The notes: generated by a model not told the origin, from the letters alone. A stretch of 64,000 bases of DNA from Actinomycetospora chibensis (GCF_028737215.1 NZ_JAQZAM010000013.1:62001-126000); one strand, 5' to 3'. Counted from the stretch's first letter, positions 16,686-30,355 are shown. Numbers and translations are program-made.

Positions 16686-18425
16686 ATGCTCCCGGGAGGC
16701 ACGACGAGCGCACCGGAGCGACCGCATGTGCGCGCGCCCGCACGCGCCGAGCTCGTCGGCCGCGCCAGCGCCGCCACCCTCACGGCCACGCGCGTCCCGT
16801 GCCCCGACCCGCAGGGCAGCCTGGCCACGCTCGAGGCCGTCCTGCGTGCGACGGCCGCCCGCCCGTGCGACCCGGGCCTGCGGGCGCTCCTGCTGCGCCA
16901 GACCCTGGTGGCGCGCATCGTCCTCGCCGCCGACCCCGGTCACGTCGCCTCCGGCCCCGCGCTCGACGAGCTGATCGACGAGCTCCTCACGCTGGTGGCC
17001 GACCACGGGCTGACGCTCTTCGCCGCCGACGCGCACATGCTGCTGGCGCGCCGCGCGATGCTCGACGCCGACGACGACCGCGCCCTGTCGGCGGTGTCGA
17101 CGGCGTTGTCGCACCTCGAGGAGCCCGTCCTCGTCGACCACGCCCCCACCGTCGCGGAGCACCGCGAGAACGTGCAGGGCTCCCGTCGCCTCGCGGCCGG
17201 CACGCTCGTGTCGCTGGGCTTGCACGACCTGGCGGAGACGCTGCTCGACCAGGCCCACGCGCTCTCCGACGACCGCGGCCCCGGGTACGAGCACGTGCGC
17301 GTCGGTCTGTCGTGGGGCCTGCGCCTGGAGCGCGGTGGGCACCACGGCTCCGAGCGGCTGCGTGCGGCCGCCGACGCCGCCGACGGGATGCGCCGCGGCG
17401 CGAGCGCCGTCGAGCGTCCCCTGCTGCGGGCCGCGGGCGTCCTCGGTCGCCACGCGCCGGGCCCGGCGGCCACGACCGTCGAGCGCCACCTCGCGCGGCA
17501 CGACGCGCTGGCCCTCGCCCGCGTGCCGTTCCTGCCGTCGCACCACGATCGGCTCCTCGTCCACATCGCCCGGGCCCGCGCCCTCGAGCGGGCCGGCGAC
17601 GCGGGCGCCGCGGCGACCCTGCTCGCCGAGGTGCGCGCCCGCCCCCCGCGCGGCGAGCAGAGCCTCATGCTCTCGGTCACCCGGGAGCTCGCCCGGCTCC
17701 GGACGCTGCTCGCGGTGTCGTGCGACCCGCCGAACCGCGCGGCGAAGGCCGCGCTCGGCGACTACACCGCGGACCTCGAGGCCGAGCTGTGGGCGCTGCA
17801 GCAGGCGCGCGTGCTGTCGCTGCAGACCCGGCTCGCGCACGACCGGCTCAGCCGTGAGCACGGCCAGGTGGCGGCGCTCGCGCTCGCCGATCCCCTGACC
17901 GGCCTGCCGAACCGCCGGGCCCTCGACGGCTTCCTCGACGAGGCCCTCGCCGCCGCGGCCCTGCGCGGGACGGGCCCCGGGCCGGCGGTCGTGATGATCG
18001 ACGTCGACCGCTTCAAGCAGATCAACGACGCGATCTCCCACGCCCGCGGCGACGAGGTGCTGCGCGGGGTGGCGGCGGCGCTGCGGTCGTCGCTGCGGGC
18101 ACCGGACCTGGTGGCGCGCTACGGCGGCGACGAGTTCGTCGTCGTCCTCCCCGACACCGCGGCCGGCGACGCCGGGGCGGCGATGGCGCGCGCCCGAGCG
18201 GCGGTGGCGGCGCTGCCGACCGGGGGCGACGACGTCCGGGGGACCTCGACCCCCCGGGGCCGTGGCGACGTCGTGACCCTGTCCGTCGGCGTCGTCGCCG
18301 CCCGTCCCGGCGAGGACGCCACCGAGGTCCTCGCCCGGGCCGACGCGGCGATGTACGCGGTCAAACGGGCCGGCGGGGATGCGGTCCGGGTGCACGAGGT
18401 GACCCCGTCCGGCAGCCGGTCCTGA
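16686..18425 (+). CDS. Diguanylate cyclase (GGDEF) with helical N-terminal domain
   Basis: 579 residues. The ATG at 16686 follows GGAGG by six bases. Residues 1-390 are Ala/Leu/Arg-rich helices resembling tetratricopeptide-type repeats, without membrane spans. The C-terminal domain begins with [10 protein letters not shown] (from 402) and carries an intact GGDEF at 480-484, preceded at the right distance by RAPD, which fits the RxxD inhibitory I-site. It should therefore make c-di-GMP from two GTP and be feedback-inhibited. It sits between the surface-polymer genes and glmU, so c-di-GMP control of envelope or polymer synthesis is a reasonable guess, not shown by the sequence. Confidence 0.9.
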   Translation: MLPGGTTSAPERPHVRAPARAELVGRASAATLTATRVPCPDPQGSLATLEAVLRATAARPCDPGLRALLLRQTLVARIVLAADPGHVASGPALDELIDELLTLVADHGLTLFAADAHMLLARRAMLDADDDRALSAVSTALSHLEEPVLVDHAPTVAEHRENVQGSRRLAAGTLVSLGLHDLAETLLDQAHALSDDRGPGYEHVRVGLSWGLRLERGGHHGSERLRAAADAADGMRRGASAVERPLLRAAGVLGRHAPGPAATTVERHLARHDALALARVPFLPSHHDRLLVHIARARALERAGDAGAAATLLAEVRARPPRGEQSLMLSVTRELARLRTLLAVSCDPPNRAAKAALGDYTADLEAELWALQQARVLSLQTRLAHDRLSREHGQVAALALADPLTGLPNRRALDGFLDEALAAAALRGTGPGPAVVMIDVDRFKQINDAISHARGDEVLRGVAAALRSSLRAPDLVARYGGDEFVVVLPDTAAGDAGAAMARARAAVAALPTGGDDVRGTSTPRGRGDVVTLSVGVVAARPGEDATEVLARADAAMYAVKRAGGDAVRVHEVTPSGSRS

Positions 18426-18433
18426 GCCGCCCC

Positions 18434-18456
18434 GGGGGCCTCGGGCGCACGCCCCC
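18434..18456 (+). terminator. Possible terminator after the GGDEF gene
   Basis: GGGGGC and GCCCCC pair around an 11-base loop, a few bases after the stop codon at 18425. No U-tract follows. A TAGGAT box at 18480-18485 just beyond could be the glmU -10 element. Confidence 0.4.
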
Positions 18457-18546
18457 ATCCCCGCGCGAGAGGGCGGTCGTAGGATCGGGCGCGACGAGCC
18501 CCGGACCCGGGGCCGGCCCGCGCACGAGTGGGAGCCAGTAGAGCCG

Positions 18547-20031
18547 ATGCCGCCGAGCCCGACCGCCGTCGTCGTCCTCGCCGCCGGTGAGGGCACCCGG
18601 ATGCACTCGGCCACCCCCAAGGTGCTGCACCCGGTCGGTGGCCGCAGCCTCCTCGGGCACGCCGTGCACGCCGCCGCGGGCACCACCCCCGAGCACCTCG
18701 TGGTGGTCGTGGGGCACGAGCGCGAGCAGGTCGGCACCCACACGATCGGGCTGGCCGCGGAGCTCGACCGCGAGGTCGTCACCGCCGTGCAGGACCGCCG
18801 CCGTGGCACCGGGCACGCCGTCTCCTGCGGCATCGCCCGGCTGCCCGCCGACCTCGAGGGCACCGTCCTCGTCTCCTACGGCGACGTGCCCCTGCTCGAC
18901 GCAGCCACCATGCGCGCCCTGCTCGCCGAGCACGTCGACGGCGGCTACGCGGTGACGCTGCTGACCGCCGAGCTCGACGACCCGCGCGGCTACGGGCGGG
19001 TCGTCCGGGACGAGGCCAACCAGGTCAGTGCGATCGTCGAGCACCGCGACGCGACGCTCGAGCAGCTCGCGATCAACGAGGTGAACTCGGGCGTCTACGC
19101 CTTCGACCTCGCCTTCCTGCGCGAGGCGCTCGGGCACCTCACCACCCACAACTCGCAGGGCGAGCTCTACCTCACCGACGTGGTCGCGATCGCCGCGGAC
19201 TCCGGCCGCGGGGCGGGCGCGGTGGAGACCGCCGACCCGTGGCTCGTCGCCGGCGTCAACGACCGGGTGCAGATGGCCTCGCTCGGCGCCGAGCTCAACC
19301 GCCGGCTGCTCGAGCGCTGGATGCGCGCGGGGGTCACGGTGGTCGACCCGACGAGCACCTGGGTCGACGTCGGCGTGCGCCTCGAGCGCGACGTCACCCT
19401 GCACCCGGGGACACAGCTGCACGGGGGCACCACCGTCGCCGAGGGCGCCACGGTCGGGCCCGACACCACGCTCACCGACGTCGTCGTCGGCGCGCGCGCC
19501 GCCGTCGTGCGCACGCACGGCTCGTCGTCGCGCATCGGGCCCGAGACCTCGGTGGGGCCCTTCGCCTACCTGCGCCCGGGAGTCGAGCTCGACGCCCGCG
19601 GGAAGATCGGCACGTTCGTCGAGGTCAAGAACGCCCACATCGGCGAGGGCAGCAAGGTGCCCCACCTCACCTACGTCGGCGACGCCACCATCGGCGAGGG
19701 CAGCAACATCGGGGCGTCCTCGGTGTTCGTCAACTACGACGGCGTCACCAAGCACCGCACGACCGTCGGCTCCCACGTGCGCACGGGCTCCGACAACACC
19801 TTCGTCGCCCCCGTGAGCATCGGCGACGGGGCGTACACCGGTGCCGGCACCGTCGTCCGCGAGGACGTGCCGCCGGGCGCGCTCGCGGTGTCCTCGGGGC
19901 CGCAGCGCAACGTCGAGGGCTGGGTCGGGCGCAAGCGCCCGGGCACCGCGGCGGCCCAGGCCGCCGAGCAGGCCGGCAAGGCCGCCACCCGGGCCGCCGG
20001 CTCGGACGACCACGAGCAGGAGGACCCGTGA
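18547..20031 (+). CDS. glmU: Bifunctional UDP-GlcNAc pyrophosphorylase / glucosamine-1-phosphate acetyltransferase
   Basis: 494 residues, the length of the mycobacterial enzyme. The N-terminal uridylyltransferase has LAAGEGTRM and PKVLHPVGG; the C-terminal half is a left-handed beta-helix of hexapeptide repeats, with [11 protein letters not shown] carrying the expected catalytic His of the acetyltransferase. It turns GlcN-1-P into UDP-GlcNAc, the precursor of peptidoglycan and other wall polymers, in the cytoplasm. The prs gene starts within its stop codon (GTGA overlap), so the two are translationally coupled. This is the standard actinobacterial glmU-prs pair. Confidence 0.97.
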   Translation: MPPSPTAVVVLAAGEGTRMHSATPKVLHPVGGRSLLGHAVHAAAGTTPEHLVVVVGHEREQVGTHTIGLAAELDREVVTAVQDRRRGTGHAVSCGIARLPADLEGTVLVSYGDVPLLDAATMRALLAEHVDGGYAVTLLTAELDDPRGYGRVVRDEANQVSAIVEHRDATLEQLAINEVNSGVYAFDLAFLREALGHLTTHNSQGELYLTDVVAIAADSGRGAGAVETADPWLVAGVNDRVQMASLGAELNRRLLERWMRAGVTVVDPTSTWVDVGVRLERDVTLHPGTQLHGGTTVAEGATVGPDTTLTDVVVGARAAVVRTHGSSSRIGPETSVGPFAYLRPGVELDARGKIGTFVEVKNAHIGEGSKVPHLTYVGDATIGEGSNIGASSVFVNYDGVTKHRTTVGSHVRTGSDNTFVAPVSIGDGAYTGAGTVVREDVPPGALAVSSGPQRNVEGWVGRKRPGTAAAQAAEQAGKAATRAAGSDDHEQEDP

Positions 20032-21011
20032 CCGTGAGCATGTCGTCGATCCCGAAGAAGAGCCTGATGCTCTTCTCCGGGCGGGCACACCCGGAGCTCG
20101 CGGAGGAGATCGCCAAGGAGCTGGACGTCACCATCACGCCCCAGCAGGCGTACGACTTCGCCAACGGCGAGATCTTCGTCCGCTTCGAGGAGTCGGTGCG
20201 CGGCTCCGACGCGTTCGTGATCCAGAGCCACACCGATCCCATCAATCAGTGGATCATGGAGCAGCTCATCATGATCGACGCCCTGAAGCGGGCGTCGGCC
20301 AAGCGGATCACCGCCGTGGTGCCGTTCTACGGCTACGCCCGTCAGGACAAGAAGCACCGCGGCCGCGAGCCCATCTCGGCCCGCCTCGTCGCGGACATGC
20401 TCAAGACCGCGGGCGCGGACCGGATCATGACGATCGACCTGCACACCGACCAGATCCAGGGCTTCTTCGACGGTCCCGTCGACCACCTGCTGGCCAACAA
20501 GGTCCTCGCCGAGCACCTGCGCGACACCTACGCCGACCACGAGCTCGCCGTCGTCGCCCCCGACTCCGGTCGCGTGCGCGTCGCCGAGAAGTGGGCGGAC
20601 ATGCTGGGTGGCGTCCCGCTGGCCTTCATCCACAAGAGCCGCGACAAGACCAAGCCCAACGAGGTCGTCGCCAACCGCGTGGTCGGCGAGGTCACCGGCC
20701 GCACCTGCATCCTCGTCGACGACATGATCGACACCGGCGGCACGATCGCGAAGGCCACCGAGGCCCTGCTCGCGGACGGGGCGAAGGACGTCGTCATCGC
20801 CGCCACCCACGGCGTGCTCTCCGGGCCTGCCGTCGAGCGCCTCTCCACCTGCGGGGCCCGCGAGGTCATCATCACGAACACCCTGCCGATCCCGGACTCC
20901 AAGCGCTTCCCGTCGCTGACCGTCCTGTCGATCGCGCCGATCATCGCCCGCGCGGTGAAGGAGGTCTTCGAGGACGGTTCGGTGACGAACCTCTTCGACG
21001 GCAACGCCTAG
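20028..21011 (+). CDS. prs: Ribose-phosphate pyrophosphokinase (PRPP synthetase)
   Basis: 327 residues. Strongly conserved blocks are [26 protein letters not shown] (the ATP-binding flexible loop region), [11 protein letters not shown] and the PRPP-binding [10 protein letters not shown]. It makes PRPP from ribose-5-phosphate and ATP for purine, pyrimidine, histidine and tryptophan synthesis and for decaprenyl-phosphoryl-ribose. The GTG at 20028 is chosen because AGGAGG lies four bases upstream and it overlaps the glmU stop; the in-frame GTG at 20034 and ATG at 20040 are less well spaced. Confidence 0.97.
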   Translation: MTVSMSSIPKKSLMLFSGRAHPELAEEIAKELDVTITPQQAYDFANGEIFVRFEESVRGSDAFVIQSHTDPINQWIMEQLIMIDALKRASAKRITAVVPFYGYARQDKKHRGREPISARLVADMLKTAGADRIMTIDLHTDQIQGFFDGPVDHLLANKVLAEHLRDTYADHELAVVAPDSGRVRVAEKWADMLGGVPLAFIHKSRDKTKPNEVVANRVVGEVTGRTCILVDDMIDTGGTIAKATEALLADGAKDVVIAATHGVLSGPAVERLSTCGAREVIITNTLPIPDSKRFPSLTVLSIAPIIARAVKEVFEDGSVTNLFDGNA

Positions 21012-21021
21012 CCTGGTCGCC

Positions 21022-21632
21022 ATGGGCCTGTGGAGCGAGCACGTCGTCCCACGGCTCACCGACCTCGCGCTCGGGACCGCCGACGTCCGGGCCGTGCGCG
21101 CCCGGGCCGTGGAGCGGGCGCGCGGTGAGGTCGTCGAGCTCGGCTTCGGCAGCGGACCGACGCTGCCCCTCTACCCGGCCGCGGTGACCTCGGTGCGGGC
21201 CGTCGAGCCCTCGGCGGTGGCCCGTCGACTCGGGGCGCGGCGGATCGCCGCCGCGTCGATCCCGGTGCAGCACGTCGGGCTCGACGGCGCGGACCTCGAC
21301 CTGCCCGACGCCACGGCCGACACCGTCGTCAGCACCTTCACCCTCTGCACGATCCCGGACGTCGAGCGCGCGCTGCGGGAGGTGCGCCGCATCCTGCGTC
21401 CCGGCGGGGTGTTCCTGTTCCTCGAGCACGGCCTCTCCCCGACCCGTCGACCGCCCGCTGGCAGCACCGCCTCGACGGCCTCCAGCAGCGCCTGGTCGCC
21501 GGCTGCCACCTGACCCGCCCGATCGACGTCCTCGTCCGCGACGCCGGCCTGACCGTCACCGACCTCGAGCACGAGAGCCTGCGCGGCCCGGGGCCGATGT
21601 CGTACCTCTACCGGGGCGTCGCGACGCCCTGA
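21022..21632 (+). pseudogene. Class I SAM methyltransferase, broken by a one-base deletion
   Basis: The frame from ATG 21022 reads a small methyltransferase (SAM loop VVELGFGSGPTLPLY, then LREVRRILRPGGVFLFLEHG) but then loses family similarity and stops at 21513. From 21441 the next frame continues with DPSTARWQHRLDGLQQRLV and ends with PMSYLYRGVATP before TGA at 21632, exactly the expected C-terminus. One C missing in the run at 21437-21440 would restore a 203-residue protein. It is either a real frameshift mutation or a base-calling error. The intact product would methylate a small molecule; target unknown. It starts 10 bases after prs. Confidence 0.8.
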
Positions 21633-21661
21633 GCGCGCGTCGGCGGGAACCGGGGTCGTGG

Positions 21662-21787
21662 GAGCGAGGGTCACCCTGCCTGCGTGGTGCGCAGCGAAGG
21701 CGCCCCTCGCTCCGCGCACCCTGACGACCTCGCACGCAGCGAGGGTCACCCCGACTGCGTGGGACGCAGCGAAGGCGCCCCTCGCTC
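21662..21787. repeat. Two direct copies of a ~51-bp hairpin element
   Basis: Copies at 21662-21712 and 21736-21787 agree at most positions (GCGAGGGTCACC ... GCAGCGAAGGCGCCCCTCGCTC-type ends). Each copy can fold because its GAGCGAGGG start pairs with the CCCCTCGCTC end. They lie between two convergent methyltransferase genes, so they may act as tandem terminators; the pattern also fits a small mobile or intergenic repeat family. Confidence 0.8.
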
Positions 21788-21795
21788 GACGAACC

Positions 21796-22449
21796 TCAGC
21801 CGCGCCGGCGGGCGATGACCGCGCCCCGGGGCGTCCTCGACGCGGCGCTGTCCGGCTCCGGCGGGCGCACCACGCGGGCGACGACCTCGAAGCCCGTGCT
21901 CTCGAGGAGTGCCACGACGTCGTCGGGCTGCAGGCGGCGGAAATCGAGCGAGACCCGGTGCCCGAATGCCTCGTCGTGATGCGACACGTCGTCCCCGATC
22001 TGGAAGCCCAGCAGGAGGTGGCCGCCGGGGCGCAGGACGCGGTGGAACCCGCGGACGACAGTCGGCAGCTCGGGCGGAGGAATGTGGATGATCGAATACC
22101 ACGCCACGACCCCGCCGAGCGCGCCGTCGGCGACGTCGAGGGCGGCCATGTCGCCCACCTCGAACGGGATGCCGGGGTGGGCGCGCCGCGCGAGCGCCAC
22201 CATCGCGGGCGACAGGTCGATCCCACGGACCCGCGGACCCAGCCGGTGGAGGTGGGCAGCCACCTCGCCCGGCCCGCAGCCCGCGTCGAGGACGTCCGCG
22301 TCCCCCACCATCTCGGCGAACGCCCCGACGACGGCGCGGTCCATCACCGTGCGGGCGAGCTCGGCGCCGAACACCTCGGCGTACGGCTCGGCGATCGCGT
22401 CGTATCCGGCACGCGTCGCGGCGCGGTCCGCGGGTTCGTCCACGGCCAC
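21796..22449 (-). CDS. Class I SAM-dependent methyltransferase
   Basis: 217 residues. The SAM loop VLDAGCGPGEVA lies near residue 55, followed by the acidic IDLSPAMV strand, and RVLRPGGHLLLGFQ, the usual methyltransferase type 11 order. The start chosen is GTG 22449 (VAVDEPADRAATRAGYD); residues coded upstream would run through the rplY promoter. A GTG six bases later is an alternative. The protein is cytosolic and its substrate is unknown. It is divergent from rplY and convergent with the frameshifted methyltransferase. Confidence 0.83.
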   Translation of the reverse strand: MAVDEPADRAATRAGYDAIAEPYAEVFGAELARTVMDRAVVGAFAEMVGDADVLDAGCGPGEVAAHLHRLGPRVRGIDLSPAMVALARRAHPGIPFEVGDMAALDVADGALGGVVAWYSIIHIPPPELPTVVRGFHRVLRPGGHLLLGFQIGDDVSHHDEAFGHRVSLDFRRLQPDDVVALLESTGFEVVARVVRPPEPDSAASRTPRGAVIARRRG

Positions 22450-22509
22450 GCACCCTAGGAGCGGGCTCCGACGGGTCCACCGGTATCGTGGACCACGCAC
22501 TTCGGCGAG

Positions 22510-22531
22510 GGTCGGCTCTCGAGAGCCGACC
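22510..22531. promoter_or_regulatory. 22-bp perfect palindrome in the rplY leader
   Basis: GGTCGGCTCTC is followed directly by its reverse complement, giving 11-bp arms with no spacer. It lies about 85 bases before the rplY start and about 20 bases after a TATCGT box at 22484-22489. It could be a DNA operator or an RNA hairpin in the mRNA leader. Function unknown. Confidence 0.65.
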
Positions 22532-22616
22532 GTCATCGACGCGGTGCGGCCGTCCCGGGCGTCCGGGTGGGCCGCGCGCGGCGCGCCGACCCAGGACGAA
22601 CCGCAGGAGACGCACC

Positions 22617-23324
22617 ATGGCCGACACCCGCATCGCCGCGGAGACCCGCACCGAGTTCGGCAAGGGTGCCGCGCGCCGCACGCGTCGCGCCGGCAAGGTC
22701 CCCGCCGTCCTCTACGGACACGGCACCGACCCCGTGCACCTGTCCTTCGACACCGTCGAGTTCGCCGCGGTGCTGCGCGAGAACGGGCGCAACGCCCTGC
22801 TGACCATCACGGGCCTCGAGGGTCAGCCGCCGATGGCGCTGGCCAAGAGCATCGTCCGCGACCCCATCAAGGGCTTCTTCGAGCACGTCGACCTCGTGCT
22901 CGTCCGGCGCGGCGAGAAGGTCCAGGTCGACGTCCGCATCGTGATCCTGGGTGAGGCCGCCTCGGGCACGCTGGTCTTCCAGAACGAGGACACGCTGACC
23001 ATCGAGGCCGACGCGACCGACATCCCCGAGGAGATCACGGTCGTCATCGAGGACGCCGAGATCGGCACCCAGATCAACGCCGGTGACATCCGGCTGCCCG
23101 ACGGCGCCGAGCTCGTGACCGACCCGGAGATCCTGGTCGTCAACGTCACCGAGGCGCCGACCGAGGCCGCCATGGAGGAGGAGATCGACGCCGAGGGTGC
23201 CGGCGTCGAGGAGGACGCCTCCGAGGACGAGGCCGCCGAGACCGGCGAGTCCTCCGAGGCCGCCTCCGGCGACGGGTCCGGCGGGGGCGCCGAGGCCTCG
23301 TCCTCCGACGCCGACGAGAGCTGA
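22617..23324 (+). CDS. rplY: 50S ribosomal protein L25, long Ctc-type
   Basis: 235 residues. The ATG at 22617 has AGGAGA upstream. The N-terminal domain (about 1-90) is the 5S-rRNA-binding L25 fold (RTEFGKGAARRTRRAGKVPA); the middle part (about 95-180) is the TL5/Ctc beta domain; the last 55 residues are an acidic Glu/Ala/Ser-rich tail, typical of actinobacterial forms. It binds 5S rRNA in the large subunit and is stress-induced in some bacteria. It is followed 9 bases later by pth, as in mycobacteria. Confidence 0.96.
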   Translation: MADTRIAAETRTEFGKGAARRTRRAGKVPAVLYGHGTDPVHLSFDTVEFAAVLRENGRNALLTITGLEGQPPMALAKSIVRDPIKGFFEHVDLVLVRRGEKVQVDVRIVILGEAASGTLVFQNEDTLTIEADATDIPEEITVVIEDAEIGTQINAGDIRLPDGAELVTDPEILVVNVTEAPTEAAMEEEIDAEGAGVEEDASEDEAAETGESSEAASGDGSGGGAEASSSDADES

Positions 23325-23333
23325 CCTGCCCGC

Positions 23334-23924
23334 GTGAGCTCTCCCGCTGCCCGGCCCGACGGCCCCCTGCTGGTCGTCGGGCTGGGCAACCCCGGCCCGG
23401 ACTACGACGGCACCCGGCACAACGTCGGGTTCGTCGTCGTCGACGCCCTGGCCGGGCGGATGGGCAGCCGGTTCTCGGCCCACAAGCGCTCCGGCGCCGA
23501 CGTGGCCGAGGGCCGGCTGGCCGGCCGGCGCGCGGTGCTCGCGAAGCCGCGTGGCTACATGAACCTCTCGGGCGGGCCGGTGGCCGGCGCCGCCCGCTTC
23601 TTCTCGGTGCCGCCCACCGAGGTGATCGTCGTGCACGACGACCTGGATCTCGAGTTCGGCGTCGTACGCCTCAAGCGCGGCGGCGGCGAGGGCGGCCACA
23701 ACGGGCTGCGTTCGATCTCCAAGTCGCTCGCAACGAAGGACTATCTCCGCGTGCGCTTCGGCATCGGGCGCCCGCCGGGACGCCAGGACCCCGCCGATTA
23801 CGTGCTCAAGCGCTGGTCGGCGGCCGAGCGCAAGGAGCTCGACGTCTCCGTCGAGCTCGCCGCCGACGCCATCGAGGCGCTGGCCGTCGAGGGCCTCGAG
23901 CCGGCGCAGAACCGGTTCCACTAG
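23334..23924 (+). CDS. pth: Peptidyl-tRNA hydrolase
   Basis: 196 residues. Catalytic features are visible: [11 protein letters not shown], the His in TRHNVGF near residue 32, the Asn in GYMNLSGGP, the Asp in VHDDLDL, and [12 protein letters not shown]. It frees tRNAs from peptidyl-tRNA dropped by ribosomes and is essential in bacteria. The GTG at 23334 is nine bases after the rplY stop, so the two are one transcription unit. Confidence 0.97.
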   Translation: MSSPAARPDGPLLVVGLGNPGPDYDGTRHNVGFVVVDALAGRMGSRFSAHKRSGADVAEGRLAGRRAVLAKPRGYMNLSGGPVAGAARFFSVPPTEVIVVHDDLDLEFGVVRLKRGGGEGGHNGLRSISKSLATKDYLRVRFGIGRPPGRQDPADYVLKRWSAAERKELDVSVELAADAIEALAVEGLEPAQNRFH

Positions 23925-23969
23925 ACGGCGGCTGGTCCGCACCGGGGAGTCGGCGGACCCTTCTGGTGC

Positions 23970-24728
23970 ATGCGTGCGATGCCGGTGCTCCGCGGCCACC
24001 CCCTCATCGCCTTCTTCGTCCTGTCCTTCGTCATCGCCTGGGGCTTCGTGCCCTTCGGCTCGTTCGGCGCGTTCGCCCCGCTGGTCGCCGCGCTGATCGT
24101 GGCGCCGATCAGCCGGGGACGGGCCGGCCTGGTCGAGCTCGGGAGACGTCTCGTGCGGTGGCGCGTCCGGTGGTACTGGTACGCGCTCGCGATCGGGGTG
24201 CCGGTCGCCGTGCACCTGCTCGCGTTCGCGGTGGACGGCACCACGGCCACGGTCTCGGCCGGCACCGTCCTGCTGATGTTCCTGCTCCGCCTCGTGAACC
24301 CGACCGACGGGCCGCTGGGCGAGGAGCCGGGGTGGCGGGGGTTCGCCCTGCCCGGGATGCAGACCCGGCTCTCCCCGCTCGCCACCACCGCGATCCTCGC
24401 CGTGGTGATCACCGTGTGGCACCTGCCCCTGGCGTTCCTCGCCGAGGGCGACCCGCGCTCGAACGTGGCGATCATCGTGGTGGGCACCGTCGCGGTGACG
24501 TTCTGGTACACGTGGCTGTTCGACCACACGGGCGGCAGCGTCCTGCTCGTGGTGATCGCCCACGCCGCGGAGGGCGCCGTGGCGCACGAGGGTCTGCTCT
24601 ACATGCTCGTCTGGCTGGCGGTGGCCGTCGTCCTCGTCGTGGTCGACCTGAGGTCCTGGCTCCGGCCCGCGCCCGTGGAGGCGACGTGGGCGCCGGACGT
24701 GCCGACGACGACCGCGCGGGTGCGCTGA
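23970..24728 (+). CDS. CPBP-family intramembrane glutamic endopeptidase
   Basis: 252 residues with about eight membrane spans. The CAAX-protease/bacteriocin-processing motifs are GEEPGWRGFALP (motif 1, the paired Glu and Arg), VITVWHLPLAF (motif 2 His) and a later IAHAAEGA block (motif 3, His, with Glu where Asn is common). Members cleave membrane proteins or prenylated substrates; in bacteria they are often immunity or processing factors. The ATG at 23970 is 45 bases after pth. Substrate unknown. Confidence 0.8.
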   Translation: MRAMPVLRGHPLIAFFVLSFVIAWGFVPFGSFGAFAPLVAALIVAPISRGRAGLVELGRRLVRWRVRWYWYALAIGVPVAVHLLAFAVDGTTATVSAGTVLLMFLLRLVNPTDGPLGEEPGWRGFALPGMQTRLSPLATTAILAVVITVWHLPLAFLAEGDPRSNVAIIVVGTVAVTFWYTWLFDHTGGSVLLVVIAHAAEGAVAHEGLLYMLVWLAVAVVLVVVDLRSWLRPAPVEATWAPDVPTTTARVR

Positions 24729-24792
24729 CGGAGGACCTTCGCCCGGGCTCGCGACGGCGATCTCCCGGGAGTGTCACCGGAGCTGCCGTGCG

Positions 24793-26556
<1,764 letters not shown>

Positions 26557-26584
26557 GGAGGCCTTCCTGGGAGGACGGACGGGG

Positions 26585-27598
26585 TCAGGCGTAGGCGCCC
26601 GGGCCGGGGTCGACCGGGCTGGGGTCGATCGGGCTGGGAGGTCGGGAGCTCGGAGGGCCGCCGTCGGTGAGGCGGGCGCCCGGCACGGGGCCGTGGGCGA
26701 CGCGGACCGTGCGGCACACGCCGGCGCCGGCGAGCTCGGCGGCCACCCGGACCGCGGCGTCCTGGCCGGCGCAGAGGAACACGCACGTGGGCCCGGAGCC
26801 GGAGACCACGCCCGCGAGCGCGCCGGCGTCGACCCCGGCGCGCAGGGTGCGGCGCAGGCCGGGGTCGAGGCTCACGGCCGCGGCCTGCAGGTCGTTGCCG
26901 AGCAGCAGCGCCAGCGAGCGCGCCTCCCCGGAGGCCAGCGCCTCGAGGACGGGCTCGACGTCGCCGACACGCCGGGGCGCCTCGGGTCGGTCGCGCAGGC
27001 GGTCGAGCTCGGCGAAGACGGTGGGGGTGGACAGGCCGTGGTCGGCGACCGCGACCACCCAGTGGAACGTGTGGCGCGAGAGCACCGGGACCAGCCGCTC
27101 GCCGCGCCCGGTGCCGAGCGCGGTGCCGCCGTGAAGGGCGAAGGCGACGTCGGAGCCGACCTCGGCCGCGACGTCCATGAGGTCGTCGCGCGCCAGGTCG
27201 AGCCGCCAGAGCGAGGAGGTCGCCAGCAGCGCGCCGGCGGCGTCGGCGCTGCCGCCCGCCATCCCGCCCGCGACCGGGATCGCCTTGCGCAGACCGATGC
27301 GGATGTCGGGGGCGCGGTCGACGCGGCGGGCGAGCGCCTCGACCGCACGCCAGGCGAGGTTGGTGGTGTCGGCGGGCACCTCGGAGGCGTCGACCCCGTC
27401 GATCGGGGAGATCGCCACGCCGGGCTCGACGACACCGGGGACCGCGGCGGTCACGGACACCTCGTCGGTGATGCTCAGCGCCTGGAAGACGGTGACGAGG
27501 TCGTGGTAGCCGTCGGGTCGGAGATCGCCCACGGCCAGGTGAAGGTTGATCTTGGCCGGGACGCGGACGGTGACCGGCGGTCCGACGGCGGAGAGCAC
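26585..27598 (-). CDS. ispE: 4-diphosphocytidyl-2-C-methyl-D-erythritol kinase
   Basis: 337 residues. GHMP-kinase motifs are [14 protein letters not shown] at the N-terminus, [17 protein letters not shown] (phosphate loop) near residue 105 and [12 protein letters not shown] near 260. The enzyme phosphorylates CDP-methylerythritol in the non-mevalonate isoprenoid route, which feeds the polyprenyl carriers used by the surface-polymer genes. The GTG at 27598 is chosen because it begins the family sequence; the ribosome-binding site is weak. The final 25 residues are Pro/Ser/Asp-rich and not part of the core fold. It follows ksgA by 32 bases. Confidence 0.95.
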   Translation of the reverse strand: MLSAVGPPVTVRVPAKINLHLAVGDLRPDGYHDLVTVFQALSITDEVSVTAAVPGVVEPGVAISPIDGVDASEVPADTTNLAWRAVEALARRVDRAPDIRIGLRKAIPVAGGMAGGSADAAGALLATSSLWRLDLARDDLMDVAAEVGSDVAFALHGGTALGTGRGERLVPVLSRHTFHWVVAVADHGLSTPTVFAELDRLRDRPEAPRRVGDVEPVLEALASGEARSLALLLGNDLQAAAVSLDPGLRRTLRAGVDAGALAGVVSGSGPTCVFLCAGQDAAVRVAAELAGAGVCRTVRVAHGPVPGARLTDGGPPSSRPPSPIDPSPVDPGPGAYA

Positions 27599-27630
27599 CC
27601 GTCCAGGGTACGGACCGCGCGCGACCGGCC

Positions 27631-28515
27631 TCAGGGAGTCGGGGCGTGGCGGCCCTCGCGGGCGATCGCGGTGAACGCGGCCACGTCCAGCGCCTCCCCG
27701 CGCGCCCCGGGATCGACCCCGGCGGCCCGCAGCACCGCCTCCGCGGCCGGTGCCGAGCCCGCCCACCCCGCGAGGGCGGCCCGCAGCGATTTCCGGCGCT
27801 GGGCGAAGGCGGCGTCGACGACGGCGAAGACGTCCTCGCGGTCGGCGCCGCGGGTGTCGTCGGTGCCGGCCCCGTCCTGCCGATCGTGGCGGGTGAACCC
27901 CACGAGGCCCGAGTCGACGCCGGGGACCGGCCAGAACACCGCACGCGGGACCGGGCCCGCCCGCCGCGCATCGGCGTACCAGGCGAGCTTGACCGACGGG
28001 GCGCCGTAGGCGCGCTCGCCGGGACGGGCCGCGAGCCGCTCGGCGACCTCGGACTGCACCATGACCAGCCCGCGGCGCAGCCCCGGGAGGGCCGCCAGCA
28101 GGTTCAGCACCACGGGCACGGCGACGTTGTAGGGGAGGTTCGCCACCAGGACGTCCGGGGCGAGCGGGAGGTCGCCGGGCCCGATGCGCAGGGCGTCCGC
28201 GGTGACGACCCGCAGGTCTCGGCCGGGTGCCCGCTCGGCAGCCGTCGCCGGCAGCCGGTCGGCGAGCACCGGGTCGATCTCGACGGCGACCACGGCCCGC
28301 GCGGCCTCGAGCAGCGGGAGCGTCAGCGAGCCGAGGCCCGGGCCGACCTCGAGCACGACGTCGTCGGCCCCGACCTCGGCGAGCCGCACGATGCGGCGCA
28401 CCGTGTTGGCGTCGTGGACGAAGTTCTGACCCAGGCGCTTCGTGGGTCGCAGGTCGAGCTCCGCGGCGAGAGCCCGGACGTCACCCACCCCGAGCGGGCG
28501 TACCGGACTCGTCAC
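27631..28515 (-). CDS. ksgA: 16S rRNA dimethyladenosine transferase
   Basis: 294 residues. [15 protein letters not shown] at the N-terminus, the SAM loop [10 protein letters not shown], the acidic [10 protein letters not shown] and the [10 protein letters not shown] motif IV are all present. It dimethylates A1518 and A1519 in 16S rRNA during 30S maturation; its loss gives kasugamycin resistance. The GTG at 28515 is taken because an ATG just upstream is out of frame. The order rpfB-ksgA-ispE is that of mycobacteria. Confidence 0.96.
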   Translation of the reverse strand: MTSPVRPLGVGDVRALAAELDLRPTKRLGQNFVHDANTVRRIVRLAEVGADDVVLEVGPGLGSLTLPLLEAARAVVAVEIDPVLADRLPATAAERAPGRDLRVVTADALRIGPGDLPLAPDVLVANLPYNVAVPVVLNLLAALPGLRRGLVMVQSEVAERLAARPGERAYGAPSVKLAWYADARRAGPVPRAVFWPVPGVDSGLVGFTRHDRQDGAGTDDTRGADREDVFAVVDAAFAQRRKSLRAALAGWAGSAPAAEAVLRAAGVDPGARGEALDVAAFTAIAREGRHAPTP

Positions 28516-28591
28516 GCGGTCATCTTCGCGCCTGTGCGCGCCCTCCCGTGCTCCGGCACGGGAAAGCGCGCACGAGCGCGGAGCGCAAACG

Positions 28592-30269
<1,678 letters not shown>

Positions 30270-30338
30270 TCCTCCCTGTGGTGGGGACCTGGGGAAGTCC
30301 TCATCACGCGGGCCTCGGGGGTGGTTCCATCCCGGCGA

Positions 30339-30355
30339 GTCACAGCACGGTAACG
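30339..30355. promoter_or_regulatory. Candidate MtrA box upstream of rpfB
   Basis: GTCACAGCACGGTAACG contains two direct GTNAC half-sites 11 bases apart, the pattern reported for the response regulator MtrA, which controls rpf and wall-hydrolase genes in mycobacteria and streptomycetes. The position, about 200 bases from rpfB and 74 from the end of tatD, is consistent with an rpfB promoter site. Confidence 0.5.
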
